A stretch of 43,828 nt of DNA from Alphaproteobacteria bacterium. GTDB taxonomy: Bacteria > Pseudomonadota > Alphaproteobacteria > UBA8366. Position 1 is the stretch's first letter. Each line of letters starts with the position of its first letter. The DNA is taken from contig JAJFJD010000010.1 in the NCBI GenBank assembly GCA_021774335.1, positions 1 to 43,828 of the forward strand. Reading direction: 5' to 3'. A model generated the notes under the pieces. That model made no database searches and was not told the DNA's origin. It worked only from the letters and a program-made list of their open reading frames with translations. The position numbers were made by a program, and so were the translations under genes. Of this stretch, positions 34,347 through 42,543 are shown piece after piece.

Positions 34347-35228
34347 TTAAGCGACCTGCGCATCCGACACTGTCGGCCCGTCGTCCATCACCGTAGACCG
34401 GTGAAGGTCGCGCCGCTGCGTCATGTCGTAATCGCGCGCTCGGTGCATGGTGCAGCGGTTGTCCCACATGACCAGATCACCGGCCCGCCACGTATGCGTG
34501 TGGACGAACTGCCGTTGCGTCGCATGCTCCATCAGGTCATGCAGCAACATGCGCGCTTCCGGCGTGTCCATGCCCTGGATCTCGTGCGCGTAGGACGCGA
34601 TATACAGCGCCTTGCGTCCTGAACCCGGGTGCGTGCGGACCATGGCGTGCGGCACCGGCGGCAGAGCGTCCAGCTCTTCCTGACTGTAGTCGGCGAACCC
34701 CATGACCGCGCGCGAGTGCATGATCGAGTGGATCGCCACCTTCCCTTCGAGCCGGGCCTTCATCTTGTCGGGCAATGCGTCATAGGCGGCGCGCATGTCG
34801 GTGAACTCGGTCTCGCCGCCATCGGGCGGCACCACACGGGCCGAGAGCAGCGAGTATTTCGCCGGAACCAGTCGAAACGCGTTGTCGGTGTGCCAAAAAC
34901 GGTTGGCGAGCATATACAGCCGTTCGCGGTCGTCCGACTTCAAGACGTCGCCGTTGGCGTCGAGGTTGGAGATGTCGGTCATCCGCGGATCGATCCGCGA
35001 CGTATAGTCGGACCGAATGTTGCGCGACGACATGCGCAATTCACCGAAATTCGCGCTGAATGCCAACTGCTGTTCGTCGTCGATTTCCTGGTCGTGGAAA
35101 ACCAGCAGGCCGTGCGTGTCGATTGCTTGGATCAGCGCCCCCAGGGTCTCGGCGTCTACCGGTTCTCGCAGATCGACCCCGCTCACCTCGCCCACGAAAA
35201 AGGGATGAAGCTGTGTCACCTCGATCAT
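34347..35228 (-). CDS. TauD/TfdA-family Fe(II)/2-oxoglutarate dioxygenase
   Basis: The 293-residue protein has the usual TauD length and fold. The iron ligands H113 and D115 are in FWHTDNAF, H262 in CTMHRARDYD, and the 2-oxoglutarate Arg is R277 in RRDLHRSTV. The N-terminal HPFFVGEVSGVDLREP segment is typical. AAGGGTCAGCCCG precedes the ATG. Family members include taurine dioxygenase, which releases sulfite, and 2,4-D dioxygenase. Its position 106 nt after a sulfopyruvate decarboxylase-like pair favours an organosulfur or related substrate, but this is inference. It is bracketed by a 73-bp direct repeat. Confidence 0.87.
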   Translation of the reverse strand: MIEVTQLHPFFVGEVSGVDLREPVDAETLGALIQAIDTHGLLVFHDQEIDDEQQLAFSANFGELRMSSRNIRSDYTSRIDPRMTDISNLDANGDVLKSDDRERLYMLANRFWHTDNAFRLVPAKYSLLSARVVPPDGGETEFTDMRAAYDALPDKMKARLEGKVAIHSIMHSRAVMGFADYSQEELDALPPVPHAMVRTHPGSGRKALYIASYAHEIQGMDTPEARMLLHDLMEHATQRQFVHTHTWRAGDLVMWDNRCTMHRARDYDMTQRRDLHRSTVMDDGPTVSDAQVA

Positions 35229-35331
35229 CGGGCTGACCCTTTCCGCATGTTGGACAACGGATTAAGTGTAAACCGGTCGCGGGGGTCCGACCAAGCATGC
35301 GATCCGCTTAGGACGGCAGATTTTCGTATGC

Positions 35332-35404
35332 TTCTACGCCGCGCCCTCACCCAAGATCGAGGTTCTGAAACGATCCTTGAGATAGCTGCCGCTGTTCGAC
35401 GGCA
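35332..35404 (-). repeat. 73-bp direct repeat, proximal copy in the beta-subunit gene
   Basis: This is the partner of 34205-34277 (68 of 73 identical, same orientation). Here the sequence is the natural 3' end of the intact beta-subunit gene, so this copy is the likely original form. Confidence 0.9.
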
Positions 35405-35918
35405 GGACGAATTTCAGATCCTCGTACAGCACCTTCGTCACCGCCACGACCGGCCCCGGCGTCTTGAGCACCATTTCCTTGAGCGATTCCATCTCCGCCT
35501 GCTTGGTGATCGTCGCGGTTGTCGGGATGCCCGCGGCCTTGGCGATGCCGGCCAGGTCGGCCGGGCCGCTGGTGTGGGTCGGCTGACCACCGGTTTCGCC
35601 GAAGCGTCCGTTGTCGAGCACCACGATAGCAAGGTTCTGGACCGGGTTGTTCGCGATCGTGGCAAACGCGCCCATGCCCATCAGCATGTCGCCGTCGCCG
35701 GTCAACACCAGCACGCGGCGATCCGGCTGCGCACGCGCAACGCCGTAGCCGATCATCGCGGCGCCGCCCATGGCACCCCAGACGTAAAAGTTTTCAGCAA
35801 CGTCGCCCGCATTGGCCAGGTCCCAGCAGGACGAACCGAGGCCGGACACCACCAAGAGGTCTTTCGGGCGATCCTTCAACAGTTCGATCACCACGTCACG
35901 CCGATGCAAGTCGCTCAT
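35334..35918 (-). CDS. TPP-dependent decarboxylase, beta subunit (sulfopyruvate decarboxylase ComE-like)
   Basis: The 194-residue protein is the C-terminal (PP-domain) half of a thiamine-diphosphate enzyme. The cofactor motif starts at G74-D-G76 (LTGDGDMLMGMGAF) and ends at N103 (VVLDNGRFGETGG). Split alpha/beta enzymes of this size include sulfopyruvate decarboxylase (ComDE), which converts sulfopyruvate to sulfoacetaldehyde; phosphonopyruvate decarboxylase is the single-chain alternative. The start overlaps the alpha-subunit stop by 4 nt (ATGA), so the pair is co-translated. The substrate is inferred, not seen. Confidence 0.82.
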   Translation of the reverse strand: MSDLHRRDVVIELLKDRPKDLLVVSGLGSSCWDLANAGDVAENFYVWGAMGGAAMIGYGVARAQPDRRVLVLTGDGDMLMGMGAFATIANNPVQNLAIVVLDNGRFGETGGQPTHTSGPADLAGIAKAAGIPTTATITKQAEMESLKEMVLKTPGPVVAVTKVLYEDLKFVLPSNSGSYLKDRFRTSILGEGAA

Positions 35919-36448
35919 TTCGCCAACTCCCGGAAATCCTTAAAGCCGAGGACCTTCTGCGAGATCAGAACGGCCACCATCTGCTGCCCGTCGAAGGCCA
36001 GCCGCGACGCCGCCTTGACCGCTTTCGGCACTTCGTCGGGGTTGTCGACGCGAATCACGCGCACGCCCATCGCCTCCAGGCTGCCCGGCGTGCCTTGGCC
36101 CATCGGCACCTGCCACGAGTTGAACTCACCCCATTCGCCGCGCATCGTCGCCACCATCAGCAGCGGGATGCGGCATGTATTGGGCATTGCCAGCGCATTG
36201 ATGATGTTGCCGACGCCGCTGCTCTGCAGCAGCATCACGCCCTTTGCGCCGCCGAGATACGCGCCGGCCAGCGCATAGATGCCTTCCTGCTCGGTCGTGC
36301 AGGTCACGGTCGACATGGCGTTGTCTTCTTCACACATCTTGATCAGGCGGCTGTGCCCGGCGTCGGGCACGTGACAGACCTGCGTGATGCCTTCGGCCTG
36401 CAGGGTCTGAAAGACCTCCGCGGGCCAATCCAAAACGGTTTCAGTCAT
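35915..36448 (-). CDS. TPP-dependent decarboxylase, alpha subunit (sulfopyruvate decarboxylase ComD-like)
   Basis: The start is taken at ATG 36448 (MTETVLDWPAEVFQTL), giving 177 residues; the frame is open to 36544 but the extra part is Arg-rich and unlike the family. This is the N-terminal (Pyr-domain) half: TTEQEGIYALAGAYLGG contains the Glu that activates the thiamine ring (E53 or E55), and VMLLQSSGVGNIINAL is the typical following block. It pairs with the beta subunit downstream, coupled by a 4-nt overlap. It is the first gene of the unit with the TauD-type dioxygenase. Confidence 0.82.
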   Translation of the reverse strand: MTETVLDWPAEVFQTLQAEGITQVCHVPDAGHSRLIKMCEEDNAMSTVTCTTEQEGIYALAGAYLGGAKGVMLLQSSGVGNIINALAMPNTCRIPLLMVATMRGEWGEFNSWQVPMGQGTPGSLEAMGVRVIRVDNPDEVPKAVKAASRLAFDGQQMVAVLISQKVLGFKDFRELAK

Positions 36449-36546
36449 GAATGGGTATCGTCTCTCGAAGCAGTGATTGATCCGGCGCGATCTTAACCTT
36501 TTCCGCCCGGCTGGGCGAATTCTCAAATGCAATGCGCGGATCATTA

Positions 36547-36813
36547 TTATTTATAGAGGTCGCGGTCGCGTTCGAAGGCTTCGGAGAACAGCTCGACGAG
36601 GCGCTGCGCCTCGACGTTATGCTCCGCGTATTGCATCAGCCCCTTGGTCATGAAGGACGCGAAGCTGACCGCTTCCGCCTTGCCGCGCAGATCGAAATGC
36701 TCGGCGATGTCGTCGAGATCGTCATGCACGAGCCGCCGCGCCATCACGTTGAGCTGGGTTTTGACGAAACGGTTCTTGTTCCGCCATCTGCGTTGGGATT
36801 TCGCCGTGGCCAT
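36547..36813 (-). CDS. Small basic protein of unknown function
   Basis: The start is ATG 36813, preceded by AAGGGAGTCGGCC, giving 88 residues; an earlier start at 36873 is less likely. The N terminus is strongly basic (MATAKSQRRWRNKNRFVK), then a helical part runs through LNVMARRLVHDDLDDIAEHFDLRGKAEAVSFASF to the C terminus (residues 21-54 onward). The length and the basic start followed by two helices would suit a small DNA-binding protein of the ribbon-helix-helix kind, but I do not recognise the family. It lies between the alpha-subunit gene and the gamma-glutamyltransferase gene, all leftward. Confidence 0.6.
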   Translation of the reverse strand: MATAKSQRRWRNKNRFVKTQLNVMARRLVHDDLDDIAEHFDLRGKAEAVSFASFMTKGLMQYAEHNVEAQRLVELFSEAFERDRDLYK

Positions 36814-36970
36814 GGCCGACTCCCTTCTTGGACCGTCGAGTCTCGAATCGCCGAGCCTCGGACCGTCGATCACTACGACAGGGCCGGCACCATGCCGGAC
36901 GTCTCAACGGTACGGTTTGCGCCGCCCCTTTGTAGCCGGATGGCCGGGCGCCGTCACCCTCCGCGATATC

Positions 36971-38566
36971 CTAGTACCCAAGGGCACAGCCGTCCTTGCG
37001 CGGATCGGACCCGCCGGTCAGGGTCCCTTCCCGCCAGTCGATCTGGATCGCCTGCCCGCCGCCGATCGGCCGTGGCGCGTCGACGAGAGTGTGACCGAGC
37101 CGCTGCAATCCGTCGCGGACATCCGACGGAACGCCGGTTTCGACGTCGACATCCTTCGTATTCGGCGCAGACAAGAACCGTGGAAAATCAATCGCTTCTT
37201 GCACATCCATGCCGAAATCGATGATATTCGACAGGACATGCGCGTGGCCGAGCGCCTGATAGGCACCGCCCATCACCCCAAAGGGCATTGTCGCTTTACC
37301 ATCCTTCGCCATCATGCCGGGGATGATCGTGTGCAACGGCCGCTTGCCGGGCTCGATGCAGTTGGGATGGCCCGGCTCGACGACGAAGCCGCAGCCGCGG
37401 TTCTGCAACATGACGCCGGATTTCGGCCCCATGATGCCGCTGCCGAAGCCGCTGAATAGCGAATTGATGAAGCTGACCGTATTGCGGTCCTTGTCCACCA
37501 CGGTCAGGTAGATCGTGTCGTGGTGCGTCGGCAGCACCGCCGGCGGAATCTCCGACATGGCGCGGTCCATTGCGATGATGTTGCGCAGCTCGTCCGCGTG
37601 GTCGTCGCTGAGCATCCAGTCGGTCGGCACCTGCGCTCGGGCCGGGTCGGCCACCACCGTGTCCCGGTCGCCGTAGGCTAGCCGCGACGCCTCGATTTCC
37701 AGATGCAGCCGTTCCACCGACAGCGGGTCCATCGTCGAGAAATCGTAGCCGGACAGGATATTAAGGATCTCGAGCGCGATGATGCCCTGACCGTTCGGCG
37801 GGCATTCGTAGACCGTGTGACCGCGGTAGTCGGTCTTCACCGGCGTCACATACTCACCCTTGGCAGCGGCGAAATCGGCCATCGTGTGGTGGCCGCCCAG
37901 TTCCTGCAGATGCGAGACGATGTCCTCGGCGACCCAGCCGGAATAGAAACCGTCGCGGCCATGTTCGGCGATGACTTCCATCGTGGCGCCCAGCTTCTCC
38001 TGGCGATGCACCTCCCCTTCGGCCGGCGGTTTGCCGCCCGGCAGGAAGACCGCCTTCGTGCCCGGATCATGGCTCAGCGTCGCGACATTGCCCGCGAAAT
38101 CACAGGCGACGCGAGACGACAGCGGATAACCTTCCTTCGCGAAGCGGATCGCCGGTTGCAGCAATTCACCGAGGCTCTTGGTCCCGTGCTTCTCGATCAG
38201 AGTCTGCCAGGCATCGATCGCACCAGGCACGGTGACGGCATGCGGGGTGTGCTGCTCGATCGTCGTGATGCCGTTTTCGACATACCAATCCGGGTCGGCG
38301 GCGGCGGGCGCCCTGCCCGATCCGTTGAAGGCGATGATTTCTTCCGCACCCTCCGGCGCGAACAGCACGAAACAGTCGCCGCCGATGCCGGTCGATTCCG
38401 GTTCGACCACGCATTGCACGGCACAGGCGGCCACCGCCGCGTCCATCGCGTTACCGCCGTCCTGCAACACTTGGATCGCGGTCATCGTCGCCAACGGATG
38501 AGAGGTCGCGGCCATCCCGTTCAACGAACGGACGGGTGAGCGGCCCGGAAGGTCCAGATTACGCAT
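36971..38566 (-). CDS. ggt: Gamma-glutamyltransferase family protein
   Basis: I use ATG 38566 with GGAGCGCTGC upstream; a GTG four codons earlier is possible. The roughly 531-residue proenzyme carries GGNAMDAAVAA and GIGGDCF near the N terminus and the self-cleavage segment HHDTIYLTVVDKDRN, where the Thr (about residue 351) would become the N-terminal nucleophile of the small subunit. PLHTIIPGM and MGGAYQALGH follow. The family transfers or hydrolyses gamma-glutamyl groups, for example from glutathione. No signal peptide is evident, so a cytoplasmic gamma-glutamyl or cephalosporin-acylase-like role should be considered. Confidence 0.88.
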   Translation of the reverse strand: MRNLDLPGRSPVRSLNGMAATSHPLATMTAIQVLQDGGNAMDAAVAACAVQCVVEPESTGIGGDCFVLFAPEGAEEIIAFNGSGRAPAAADPDWYVENGITTIEQHTPHAVTVPGAIDAWQTLIEKHGTKSLGELLQPAIRFAKEGYPLSSRVACDFAGNVATLSHDPGTKAVFLPGGKPPAEGEVHRQEKLGATMEVIAEHGRDGFYSGWVAEDIVSHLQELGGHHTMADFAAAKGEYVTPVKTDYRGHTVYECPPNGQGIIALEILNILSGYDFSTMDPLSVERLHLEIEASRLAYGDRDTVVADPARAQVPTDWMLSDDHADELRNIIAMDRAMSEIPPAVLPTHHDTIYLTVVDKDRNTVSFINSLFSGFGSGIMGPKSGVMLQNRGCGFVVEPGHPNCIEPGKRPLHTIIPGMMAKDGKATMPFGVMGGAYQALGHAHVLSNIIDFGMDVQEAIDFPRFLSAPNTKDVDVETGVPSDVRDGLQRLGHTLVDAPRPIGGGQAIQIDWREGTLTGGSDPRKDGCALGY

Positions 38567-38667
38567 GCAGCGCTCCACAGAATCGGGTTAAGAGTAGGAA
38601 ATGAGCCGTGATGGTAAGCCTGCCACTCCCCCTGGTCAAACACACAACCTCGCGAGGTCCCGGCCCG

Positions 38668-39468
38668 ATGAGCGCTGAAATTTCCCGATTGATCAAGGTG
38701 ATGGCGCAACTTCGCGACCCGGAGAACGGCTGCCCCTGGGATATCGAGCAGACCTTCGAAACCATTGCACCCTATACCATCGAGGAAGCCTACGAGGTCG
38801 CGGAGGCGATTGCCCAACAGGACATGCCCGCATTGAAAGAAGAGCTCGGCGACCTTCTCTTGCAGGTGGTTTATCACTCCCGCATGGCCGAAGAAGACGG
38901 GAATTTCGACTTCGACTCGGTCGCCAAGACGATCACCGACAAGATGATACGGCGGCATCCGCATGTCTTCGGCGACGACAGCATCGCCACGGCGGACGCG
39001 CAGACCGCGAATTGGGAATCGCAGAAAGCCGCGGAGCGCGCGAAGAAGGCCGAGGCCGACGGACAGCGGCCGAGCGCCATCGACGGCGTCCCGCTGCCTT
39101 TGCCCGCGTTGACCCGCGCCGAAAAACTGACGAAGCGCGCCGCGCGTGTCGGGTTCGACTGGCCGAATGTCAGCCAGGTCTTCGACAAACTCGCCGAGGA
39201 AATCGGCGAGTTACAGGCCGAGATCGACAGCGGCGCGCCCGCCGACCGGCTGGAGGACGAGTTGGGCGACATGCTGTTCTGCGTCGCCAATCTCGCACGT
39301 CATCTCAAAGTCGACCCGGAAGAAGCGCTGCGCCGCACCAACCGCAAGTTCGAGCGCCGTTTCCGCGCGGTCGAGGACAGCTTCGCCGCCGAAGACCGCG
39401 ACATCGCGGAGGCATCCTTGGATGAGATGGAAGAGCGCTGGCAAACCGCGAAGACGACCGCGGGATAG
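38668..39468 (+). CDS. mazG: Nucleoside triphosphate pyrophosphohydrolase MazG
   Basis: I choose ATG 38668 (MSAEISRLIKVMAQLRD), giving 266 residues, the usual length; starts at 38608 or 38611 would add a leader of about 20 residues. Two MazG repeats are present: RDPENGCPWDIEQTF with the EEAYEVAEAI and EELGDLLLQVV metal-binding helices, and a second LAEEIGELQAEID with EDELGDMLFCVANLAR. The enzyme hydrolyses NTPs to NMP and pyrophosphate, acting in house-cleaning and, in E. coli, ppGpp levels. It converges with the DUF3095 gene, only 5 nt between stops. Confidence 0.94.
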   Translation: MSAEISRLIKVMAQLRDPENGCPWDIEQTFETIAPYTIEEAYEVAEAIAQQDMPALKEELGDLLLQVVYHSRMAEEDGNFDFDSVAKTITDKMIRRHPHVFGDDSIATADAQTANWESQKAAERAKKAEADGQRPSAIDGVPLPLPALTRAEKLTKRAARVGFDWPNVSQVFDKLAEEIGELQAEIDSGAPADRLEDELGDMLFCVANLARHLKVDPEEALRRTNRKFERRFRAVEDSFAAEDRDIAEASLDEMEERWQTAKTTAG

Positions 39469-39473
39469 TCGCG

Positions 39474-40691
39474 CTAAGAGCGTTCCGCCGCCAATTGCGC
39501 TTTGAGCTGCCGCGCCGCGAGCGCGAACCCGCCGTCGGCACCATCAATGAAGTGCAGATGATCGCTCGCCTCGAGCGAAAATACCAAACAGGTCATCAGC
39601 GCCTCGCCGGAACGATGGATGCCGTAAGCACAGCGCCCCGCCACGTGTTGTTCGTCCAGGAATGCCACAATATCGGCCGCCTGTGTTTCGGTCGCGTCGA
39701 CAACCAGCCGCAGCGTGTCATCGAACCGCCGGTAGTCCGCATTGAGCGACAGTTCAGTGCGGTACCGTTTCGCGTTCAACGGCCCGATGGTGAGGTCATA
39801 GCGGTTGGCGATCCATTGGAAGAAGCTTTCCTTGAGCACGCGAAGCCGTGCCCGCCACAACGGCTCGCGAATTGCCGCGGTACGCGCCTCAAGCGCCAGT
39901 CCGCGTGGCGGCCAGCGGAACCGCAGTGTGGCATCGGAAACCGGGTTGCCGGCGTCCGGCGCGCTGCCGACGATTTCGGTAACGCGCGCAGCGACCGTGC
40001 GATACGTCTCGCCCGCGCTATCGGGCCCACGGTCGAGCGCCTGTACCAGCACCGCCAGCATGATACCGTTGCGGGACTTCAGCGGTTCCCAGCGACAGGA
40101 CAGGCCGGACAGATCGGGATCGCCCGCCGCTTCGGACGCTGCCATACAGTACCGGCCATCGTCAGCCGCGCCCTTGATCAGCGATTCCGCCAATTCGATC
40201 CCGCCTCCCGAGAAGAAGGCGAGCGAGTTTTCGGCGCTCAGGCCGAAGCGGGCGACACGGACCGCGCGGCCCCGCGCCGTTATCTCCGTGACCGGCACAA
40301 ACCCCACGCGTAACGCCAATCCAAAGGCGTTTTCAGATAGGTGTTGTAACCCCGATAACGCGGCACGCACCGGCGCTTCGGATTGCGGGGGAACCAACAA
40401 CGTCGCGCCATCGCCGCCGAACACAAAGGGGATATCGACGCCGTCAATCGCGTTGAGCACGGCCGTGATACAGGCCGCGCCGATCATATTCACGTCTTTG
40501 TATCGCCCCGCTTCGATGGCGGCGGTCGATCCCGCGATATCGGCGATGACGACAAGCCAATCCGCCGGAGCGGCGCGGTAATGCTGCGGGTCGGTAAAGG
40601 AAACGAAATCTGAAAAGGCCGGAATATCGGCGTAGAAACCCGCCGTGCCCTTTACCGCACGGGTGTAGCCGCCGGATTGCTGCCGCTGCAC
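39474..40691 (-). CDS. DUF3095 family protein (nucleotide-cyclase-like domain)
   Basis: The 405-residue protein starts at GTG 40691 after GGGAGGGCGGGCAAC. Its N-terminal half resembles a class III nucleotide cyclase: VVIADIAGSTAAIEAGRYK (DIAGST at 51-56) and FGGDGATLLV (91-100) match the first Asp strand and the GD loop. The C-terminal half is unlike known catalytic domains. This is the pattern of DUF3095, whose function is unknown. It follows the oxidoreductase gene by 62 nt in the same leftward run. Whether both metal Asp are functional cannot be judged by eye. Confidence 0.75.
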   Translation of the reverse strand: MQRQQSGGYTRAVKGTAGFYADIPAFSDFVSFTDPQHYRAAPADWLVVIADIAGSTAAIEAGRYKDVNMIGAACITAVLNAIDGVDIPFVFGGDGATLLVPPQSEAPVRAALSGLQHLSENAFGLALRVGFVPVTEITARGRAVRVARFGLSAENSLAFFSGGGIELAESLIKGAADDGRYCMAASEAAGDPDLSGLSCRWEPLKSRNGIMLAVLVQALDRGPDSAGETYRTVAARVTEIVGSAPDAGNPVSDATLRFRWPPRGLALEARTAAIREPLWRARLRVLKESFFQWIANRYDLTIGPLNAKRYRTELSLNADYRRFDDTLRLVVDATETQAADIVAFLDEQHVAGRCAYGIHRSGEALMTCLVFSLEASDHLHFIDGADGGFALAARQLKAQLAAERS

Positions 40692-40753
40692 GTTGCCCGC
40701 CCTCCCCGGCCATCATCCAGCCGTTTGGTTTCGGGACCCGATTTCGGCCGGGA

Positions 40754-41623
40754 TCAGTCCTTCATCAGAAGATGGATCAGGCTGGAGGTATCCCAGCGTT
40801 TGCCGCCGCGTGCCTGAACCGTCGCATAGAACTGGTCGACCAGCGCCGCGACCGGAAGCCGCGCGCCGTTCTGATTGGCTTCCTCCAACGCGATGCCAAG
40901 GTCCTTGCGCATCCAATCGACGGCGAAACCGAAATCGAACTTGCCATCGCACATGGTCGGCGCCCGGTTCTCCATCTGCCAGGAACCCGCCGCGCCCTTA
41001 GAGATGGTGTCGATCACCTTTTCCATGTCGAGCCCGGCTTTCAGGCCGAAGTTCACGCCTTCGGACAAGCCCTGAACCAATCCGGCGATGCAGATCTGAT
41101 TGACCATCTTGGTCAACTGGCCGCTGCCGGTCGCGCCGATCAATGTGACCTTCTGTGCGTAGCAGTCGATTACCGACTCGGCCTTCTTGAAGGTTGCCTT
41201 GGCGCCGCCGCACATGACGGTCAGGACGCCATTCACCGCGCCCGCTTCGCCACCGGATACCGGCGCGTCAATGAAACCAACGCCCTGTTTCTTGCCAATC
41301 GCCGCCAATTCGCGCGCGACTTCGGCGGACGCCGTCGTGTTATCGACCAGGATACTGCCCTTGGACATCCCGGCAAACGCGCCCTTCGGTCCCAGGATCA
41401 CGCTGCGCAGGTCGTCGTCGTTGCCGACGCAGGTGAAAACGATTTCCGCGCCTTTGGCAGCGTCACGCGGCGTGCGCTTGGCCTTGCCACCGAACTTCTT
41501 GACCCACTTCTGCCCTTTGGCGGCAGTGCGGTTATAGACGGTAACGTCGTGGCCGCCTTTCTTGAGGTGCCCAGCCATGTGATAGCCCATGACACCCAGA
41601 CCGATGAAGGCAACTTTAGTCAT
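40754..41623 (-). CDS. 3-hydroxyisobutyrate dehydrogenase-family NAD(P)-dependent oxidoreductase
   Basis: The 289-residue protein has the Rossmann motif VAFIGLGVMGYHMAGHL at the N terminus, the substrate segment DAPVSGG (119-125) and the catalytic Lys172 in GQLTKMVNQ. The C-terminal helical domain follows. Relatives oxidise 3-hydroxyisobutyrate or reduce tartronate or succinate semialdehyde; the sequence does not decide between them. Length is typical. It precedes the DUF3095 gene and follows the two inositol-phosphatase-like genes on the same strand, with 91 nt upstream. Confidence 0.9.
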   Translation of the reverse strand: MTKVAFIGLGVMGYHMAGHLKKGGHDVTVYNRTAAKGQKWVKKFGGKAKRTPRDAAKGAEIVFTCVGNDDDLRSVILGPKGAFAGMSKGSILVDNTTASAEVARELAAIGKKQGVGFIDAPVSGGEAGAVNGVLTVMCGGAKATFKKAESVIDCYAQKVTLIGATGSGQLTKMVNQICIAGLVQGLSEGVNFGLKAGLDMEKVIDTISKGAAGSWQMENRAPTMCDGKFDFGFAVDWMRKDLGIALEEANQNGARLPVAALVDQFYATVQARGGKRWDTSSLIHLLMKD

Positions 41624-41714
41624 GTCGATAGTCCCCCTGCGCGAAAATCATTGTGAACCGGGCCGGATGGCGGCGGCGCGAAAGCGCGCATACTACCGTC
41701 CGGCAGACGGCGTC

Positions 41715-42527
41715 TCAATCGGGTTTCAGGAATTCGTGAATCCGCTGCCAGCAATCCTCATCCGGCGTCGCAAGCATGCTGCGGAAGCGTTCAGTCGGAT
41801 CGTAAACAACACCGTCCCGCCGCGCCGCATAGCCGCCCGCCTCGCGATGGATCAGTACGCCGGGCGCATGGTCCCACTGCCACATGCCTGCAAAAACGCC
41901 GACATGCACCTGCCCGGATGACAATGCGCGAAATGCGCTGCCGACACTGCCGATCGGTACGATAGCGGCAAAGCCGTCCTGCCGCGCCCGCACGGCATCG
42001 GCTTCGTCATAGGTATAAACGCGCGGATGCACATAGCAGCGCATTGCGGAAATCTCACCGCTTGCCGCCACCGACAGACGCCGATCACCGTCCCATGCCC
42101 CCTCGCCTACAGCCGCATAGCTGGTGTCGCCGGCGACCGGATCATGCACCCAGCCCGCAAGAACTGCTCCCTTGTGCATCAGCGACACATAAATGCCGAA
42201 ACCCGGATCGCCCTGCAGGAAGGTCTTGGTCCCGCCGATGGGGTCGATCAGCCAGACCGGCGCGTCCTCATGCAGCAGGCCCAGCAGCGACATGTCGTTG
42301 GCGACGGCCTCTTCCCCGACCACCACCGACCCCGGCACCAAATCCATCAACAGGCGGGTCAGCCGCTTTTCGGACGCGATGTCGGCGACCGTGACGGGGT
42401 CGTCCGGCCCCTTTTCCATGATGTCGTCGGCTCCCAACGCACGGAACCGCGGCAGGATATCCTGCTCGGAAGTTTCTATGAGGCAGGCGATGACGCGCTG
42501 CGGATCGGGCAGGATCGGTGACCGCAT
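41715..42527 (-). CDS. Inositol monophosphatase-family protein lacking the second motif Asp
   Basis: The 270-residue protein has the family fold: DDPVTVADIASEKRLTRLL, the metal-ligand Glu in VVVGEEAV (71-73) and the C-terminal QWDHAPGVLIHREAGG. In the key motif it reads WLIDPIGGTKTFL: D95 is present but the second Asp (expected at 98) is Gly. That Asp coordinates catalytic metal in inositol monophosphatase, so activity may be lost or altered. It lies 16 nt after an intact paralogue with which it shares clear similarity throughout, so the pair arose by tandem duplication. Confidence 0.87.
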   Translation of the reverse strand: MRSPILPDPQRVIACLIETSEQDILPRFRALGADDIMEKGPDDPVTVADIASEKRLTRLLMDLVPGSVVVGEEAVANDMSLLGLLHEDAPVWLIDPIGGTKTFLQGDPGFGIYVSLMHKGAVLAGWVHDPVAGDTSYAAVGEGAWDGDRRLSVAASGEISAMRCYVHPRVYTYDEADAVRARQDGFAAIVPIGSVGSAFRALSSGQVHVGVFAGMWQWDHAPGVLIHREAGGYAARRDGVVYDPTERFRSMLATPDEDCWQRIHEFLKPD

Positions 42528-42543
42528 TGGGGGGACCTTTCGC

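Noticed and set aside
34629..36278. Rightward 549-codon open frame
   Set aside because: It lies antisense to the TauD-type gene and both decarboxylase subunits, whose motifs are intact on the other strand. Its translation is His/Arg-rich with no domain, as expected of antisense GC-rich DNA.
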